This document shows, piece after piece, positions 61,054 through 64,000 of a DNA stretch of 64,000 nt. Under the pieces are notes generated by a model, which searched no databases, was not told the DNA's origin, and saw only the letters and a list, made by a program, of their open reading frames with translations. Source of the DNA: an uncultured Bacillota bacterium (lineage in GTDB: Bacteria > Bacillota > Dehalobacteriia > UBA7702); contig CAKUYE010000001.1 in assembly GCA_934702375.1 (NCBI GenBank), positions 1 through 64,000 of the forward strand, read 5' to 3'. A program made the position numbers and the translations under genes. Each line of letters begins with the position of its first letter. Position 1 is the first letter of the stretch.

Positions 61054-62228
61054 CTTCTACACCTTCTCTTTTCTTCTTTTATCTTTTTTGTTTTTACGAT
61101 TGACCGGGAAATCAAATATCCCAAAGGAACAGCGGAGATACTGAGCAAAGCACCCATTTTTGCGGCACCCAAAGCATCCTCCCCGGCAAAAGCAGCGTCA
61201 CACATAAACAGAGAAACCGTCAACCCAACCCCGGCCACAATAGAGACAAGGAAAAGATCCCGGCCGGTCATGCCCTGAGGAAGAGGAAAACCCAATTTTC
61301 CGCCAAGAAGTCCGAAAAGAGAGATCCCAACGGTTTTTCCAACAAGAAGAGCGGCAACAATATACCAGGTCACCGGTGCCACGGAAGAAAGCAGCACACC
61401 GGCATTGACCAGCCCAAAGAAAAACAAACCGTAATCCACCACCGGCTTCCAGCTGCGATAAAAGGATTCCAAGGCAAAATAAGCCGTATCGGCAGGAACC
61501 GCCCCGGCAGAGACCATCAGCTCCTTGCGATGAACCGACGGCAAGAAAGGCACCACCAATACCAGAGCCAAAGCCGGCTCCAAATGGGCAAGATAAAGCC
61601 CCAGCCAGCAGGGAATACCGGCAAGAAGCAAATAAAATCCGTGATGAACCGTGTGCATGGATCGGAGCACATAAGCGATGATCATCCCCAAAACACACAG
61701 CGCCAGATAAGAAAGCTCCACCGTGGCGGCAGGATAGAAAATCCCGATAATCACCAGGCCCACAGCATCATCGGCTACGGCAAGAAGCAAAAGATACTTT
61801 ACCCCGGGATGGTCGGCACCGAAAATCAGTTTTGCGCCAAGCCAGGCAATGGCAATATCCGTTGCCGTAACGATGCCCCAACCATTGGCATAATCAAAGC
61901 CGTTAAAGACCCATAATAGCAGGAAAAAGACGAGAACCGGCCCTAAAACACCCCCGGCAGTAGCAAGGAGAGGATTTACAGCCTTTGGTAAAGGATGCAG
62001 CGCCCCTCCGGGCCGCAAAGCCTCTACAATCTCGGCCATGGCAACGCCGAAAAACAGGGCCATAAAGACCTCTTTCACAAGGAAATGAATGGTAACATTG
62101 CCAAACAAAGAAAATTCAACAAAGTGATGGTAGCTGTCCGGGGCAAGATTTGCCCAAAACAGCGCAATTCCAATGCCCAAAAGCAAAGGCAGGGAGTAAG
62201 CTTCCGCAAAAGCAAATATTTTTTTCAC
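61032..62228 (-). CDS. nhaA: Na+/H+ antiporter NhaA, copy 2
   Basis: The 398-residue protein starts at GTG 62226-62228 behind AAAGGAAC. It is closely similar to copy 1 along its length: LPLLLGIGIALFWANLAPDSY, VKEVFMALFFGVAMAEI, GGVLGPVLVFF, VTATDIAIAWLGAKLIFGADH and LLLLAVADDAVGLVIIGIFY with the paired aspartates. It stands in a different operon, between larB and the QueG-like gene, so it may be expressed under other conditions. Confidence 0.95.
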   Translation of the reverse strand: MKKIFAFAEAYSLPLLLGIGIALFWANLAPDSYHHFVEFSLFGNVTIHFLVKEVFMALFFGVAMAEIVEALRPGGALHPLPKAVNPLLATAGGVLGPVLVFFLLLWVFNGFDYANGWGIVTATDIAIAWLGAKLIFGADHPGVKYLLLLAVADDAVGLVIIGIFYPAATVELSYLALCVLGMIIAYVLRSMHTVHHGFYLLLAGIPCWLGLYLAHLEPALALVLVVPFLPSVHRKELMVSAGAVPADTAYFALESFYRSWKPVVDYGLFFFGLVNAGVLLSSVAPVTWYIVAALLVGKTVGISLFGLLGGKLGFPLPQGMTGRDLFLVSIVAGVGLTVSLFMCDAAFAGEDALGAAKMGALLSISAVPLGYLISRSIVKTKKIKEEKRRCRRWILQIL

Positions 62229-62250
62229 AGGCAGGTTCCTTTCGGTAAAA

Positions 62251-63000
62251 TCAGTCCAATTGATTGATACGGCTGGCGGCACAAGCCGCGCCAAAGCCGT
62301 TATTGATATTTACTACCGTAACACCGGCAGCACAGGAATTGAGCATGGCAAGTAAGGCCGAGAGACCATGGAAGCTGGCGCCATAGCCCACATCGGTAGG
62401 CACGGCGATCAGGGGTTTTTTAACCAAGCCCCCCACAACGCTGGGCAAAGCACCATCCATACCGGCCACAACAATCAGCACCCGGGCTTTTTCCAACTCT
62501 TCCTTATGGTGCAAAAGCCGATGAATACCGGCAACACCGGCATCGTAAATCCGCGTCACGGCATTTCCCATAATTTCCGCTGTGAGGGCGGCTTCTTCCG
62601 CCACAAACAAATCCGAAGTGCCGGCGGATATCACAACAATATTACCTTTCCCTTCTTTCGGTTTTTTATAAATCATCAGCAAACGGGAAAGAGCATGATA
62701 CTCCGCTTCGGGAATCTGTGCGCAGATGCTGTCGGCAATTTCCCGGGAACAGCGGGTAGCCAAAACGTTTCCTTCAGAACGCTGCCAAAGCAATTTTATA
62801 ATTTCCACCGCCTGCTCTGTGGTTTTGCCTTCGCAATACACCACCTCGGGGAAGCCGCCGCGGCGCTCCCGGTCGATATCCACCTTGGCAAAGCCCATAT
62901 CCACAAAAGATGCTTTTTGCAAGTGCGATAGGATGATATCTTCTCCAATCTCACCGTTCTTAAACTTTGCCAAAAGAGCTTTCAATTCCTGATTTTCCAT
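62251..63000 (-). CDS. larB: Nickel-pincer cofactor biosynthesis protein LarB
   Basis: The 249-residue protein has a helical N-terminus, VDIDRERRGGFPEVVYCEGKT, a PurE-like core NIVVISAGTSDLFVAEEAALTAEIMGNAVTRIYDAGVAGIHRLL, VVAGMDGALPSVVGGLV and PTDVGYGASFHGLSALLAMLNSCAAGVTVVNI. LarB carboxylates and hydrolyses nicotinate adenine dinucleotide on the way to the nickel-pincer cofactor of lactate racemase. larC, larE and larA are not in the window. The start at 62998-63000 is preferred because GAGGT lies 6 bases before it and touches the first ATG. Confidence 0.92.
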   Translation of the reverse strand: MENQELKALLAKFKNGEIGEDIILSHLQKASFVDMGFAKVDIDRERRGGFPEVVYCEGKTTEQAVEIIKLLWQRSEGNVLATRCSREIADSICAQIPEAEYHALSRLLMIYKKPKEGKGNIVVISAGTSDLFVAEEAALTAEIMGNAVTRIYDAGVAGIHRLLHHKEELEKARVLIVVAGMDGALPSVVGGLVKKPLIAVPTDVGYGASFHGLSALLAMLNSCAAGVTVVNINNGFGAACAASRINQLD

Positions 63001-63069
63001 AACCATACCTCGAAAAAAATTTTCTACCTTATATTTTACATAAAATCCAAAGAATGTAAAGGCAAATCA

Positions 63070-63098
63070 TTGTCAAAGCCGAAAAACTCCGCTATAAT
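63070..63098 (+). promoter_or_regulatory. rnhA promoter
   Basis: TTGTCA (63070-63075), 17-base spacer, TATAAT (63093-63098). Confidence 0.75.
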
Positions 63099-63145
63099 GA
63101 ATAGAATATACCAAGTCAACATGACCATTTGCGAAAGGATACGCG

Positions 63146-63583
63146 ATGAAAGAAGTAACGATCTATACCGACGGCGCCTGCTCCGGGAATCCCGGCCCCG
63201 GGGGCTGGGGAGCCATATTGGAATTTAAAGGCATTGAAAAGGAGATTTCCGGTTTTGAGGCAAACACCACCAACAACCGCATGGAGCTGACGGCGGCGGT
63301 AAAAGCCCTTTCCTTACTGAAGGAGGACTGCATCGTAAAGCTTTACAGCGACAGCGCCTACCTTGTAAACGGATTCCAGCAAAAATGGATTCTGGGCTGG
63401 CAAAAAAACGGCTGGAAAAACAGTAAAAAAGAGCCGGTGCTCAACAGCGACCTTTGGAAGGAGCTGGTGGCACTGGATAAACGCCACCGCATCACCTGGA
63501 TCAAGGTAAAAGGCCACAGCGACAATGTAAAAAACAACCGCTGCGACGAGCTGGCCACGGGAGAAATCAAAAAACACCGCTAA
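63146..63583 (+). CDS. rnhA: Ribonuclease HI
   Basis: The 145-residue enzyme has YTDGACSGNPGPGGWGAIL with the first catalytic Asp, ELTAAVKALSLL with the Glu, LYSDSAYLVNGF with the second Asp and ITWIKVKGHSDNVKNNRCDELA with the last. It removes RNA from RNA-DNA hybrids. AAAGGAT precedes the ATG. Confidence 0.97.
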   Translation: MKEVTIYTDGACSGNPGPGGWGAILEFKGIEKEISGFEANTTNNRMELTAAVKALSLLKEDCIVKLYSDSAYLVNGFQQKWILGWQKNGWKNSKKEPVLNSDLWKELVALDKRHRITWIKVKGHSDNVKNNRCDELATGEIKKHR

Positions 63584-63625
63584 CGACAACCTCTGCCGAT
63601 GAGGGAAATACCCAATACAACCGCA

Positions 63626-63666
63626 AAAAACCGGCCTCCGCAACATAACGGAAGCCGGTTCTTTTT
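63626..63666. terminator. Two-way terminator of rnhA and the edge gene
   Basis: AACCGGC.TCCG pairs with CGGA.GCCGGTT, flanked by six A and TTTTT, so it works on both strands. Confidence 0.85.
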
Positions 63667-63693
63667 ATGCAACTGTAGGAAGCCCGGAGGCGA

Positions 63694-64000
63694 TTATTGA
63701 GAAAGGGAATGATCGATACCCTCCTGGTACACTCCAAGATCGTCAAAATAGGACCACCGACCATTGGTTCGCAGCATGGCCCAATGATTGACACATTCCT
63801 TTTCCGGCAGCAGATCCGATCCGCTGGCAACCTCACCACGATCGTACACGGCGGTGAGAATAAGGATATCTTCATTGCCGGAGTCCTTTACGAAATCGGC
63901 ATAGCGTTCCGGAGCCTCAAGGGTAAGCTCCTCTTCATAAATGATCTCCTTTAAGGTGCAATTTTCGGAGTGATCGTAGAAATACTTCGTCAGAGCATCC
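63694..64000 (-). CDS. C-terminal part of an unknown protein (gene runs off the right edge)
   Basis: An open minus-strand frame of about 101 codons enters from base 63999 and ends at TAA 63694-63696. The part seen is acidic and aromatic (NCTLKEIIYEEELTLEAPERYADF, NHWAMLRTNGRWSYFDDLGVYQEG). The opposite strand also has a frame here, but this one ends just before the terminator and has the codon use of its neighbours. I do not recognise the family. Confidence 0.6.
   Translation of the reverse strand, partial: DALTKYFYDHSENCTLKEIIYEEELTLEAPERYADFVKDSGNEDILILTAVYDRGEVASGSDLLPEKECVNHWAMLRTNGRWSYFDDLGVYQEGIDHSLSQ

Noticed and set aside
1..64000. CRISPR arrays, prophage or complete insertion sequences
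   Set aside because: No regularly spaced direct repeats, phage structural genes or transposase frames were seen anywhere in the window.

Overview
The window reads as chromosomal core of a low-to-middle GC, spore-forming Bacillota (class Clostridia or a close relative). The evidence is spoIIE, spmA and spmB, strong AAAGGAGG-type ribosome sites, GTG and TTG starts, and the gene neighbourhoods (lysS-greA-dusB-coaX-birA; ftsH-tilS-spoIIE; rpsF-ssb-rpsR-yybS-rplI-dnaB genes). The genus cannot be fixed from sequence alone. No prophage, transposase or CRISPR array was seen.

Layout. 1-180: promoter and leader of an rRNA operon that lies off the left edge. 364-5336 (minus): PspC protein, a deletion scar joining two broken genes, an ABC exporter, a small membrane protein and a GNAT enzyme. 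5409-11014 (minus): lysS, greA, dusB, coaX, birA and a YdcZ-type transporter. 11137-20346 (minus): ferritin-like protein, a 29-residue membrane peptide, folate genes folK/B/P with an HD hydrolase, ftsH, tilS, spoIIE. 21890-22312: tRNA-Met and tRNA-Glu, followed by degenerate tandem copies of the tRNA-Glu 3' end with its terminator. 22318-28514 (minus): histidine operon hisZGDCBA-IE, without hisH or hisF, preceded by a seven-histidine leader peptide and an attenuator. 28708-36200: zinc transporter, a 102-bp palindrome, spmA-spmB-rluB plus three metabolic genes, a Trp/Gly/Cys-rich small gene with a sigma-K-like promoter, and a divergent pair (flavin-type oxidase and HxlR regulator) in which both genes are frameshifted. 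36325-45607: purA, pfkA, nhaA, an ArsB/NhaD permease, a YtxH protein, dnaB and a frameshifted ABC exporter. 45771-54086 (plus): aromatic amino-acid operon behind a Phe/Tyr-rich leader peptide and attenuator. 54221-56753 (minus): rplI, yybS, rpsR, ssb, rpsF. 56754-58227: 1.5 kb without a recognisable gene, holding a cobalamin riboswitch whose target is not evident. 58228-64000: DUF951, MscS, HEAT, DsrE-like and QueG-like genes, a second nhaA, larB, rnhA and a gene running off the edge.

Working together. The his and aro operons both appear to be controlled by ribosome-stalling leader peptides rather than the T-boxes usual in this phylum; this is the most notable feature of the window. The his operon lacks its glutamine amidotransferase/cyclase pair (hisH/hisF), and the aro operon lacks aroC, so both pathways need genes elsewhere. 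Five genes in three places are broken by frameshift or deletion (1-1.6 kb, 35.2-36.2 kb, 45.5 kb), which points to gene decay or, at homopolymer runs, to possible sequence errors.
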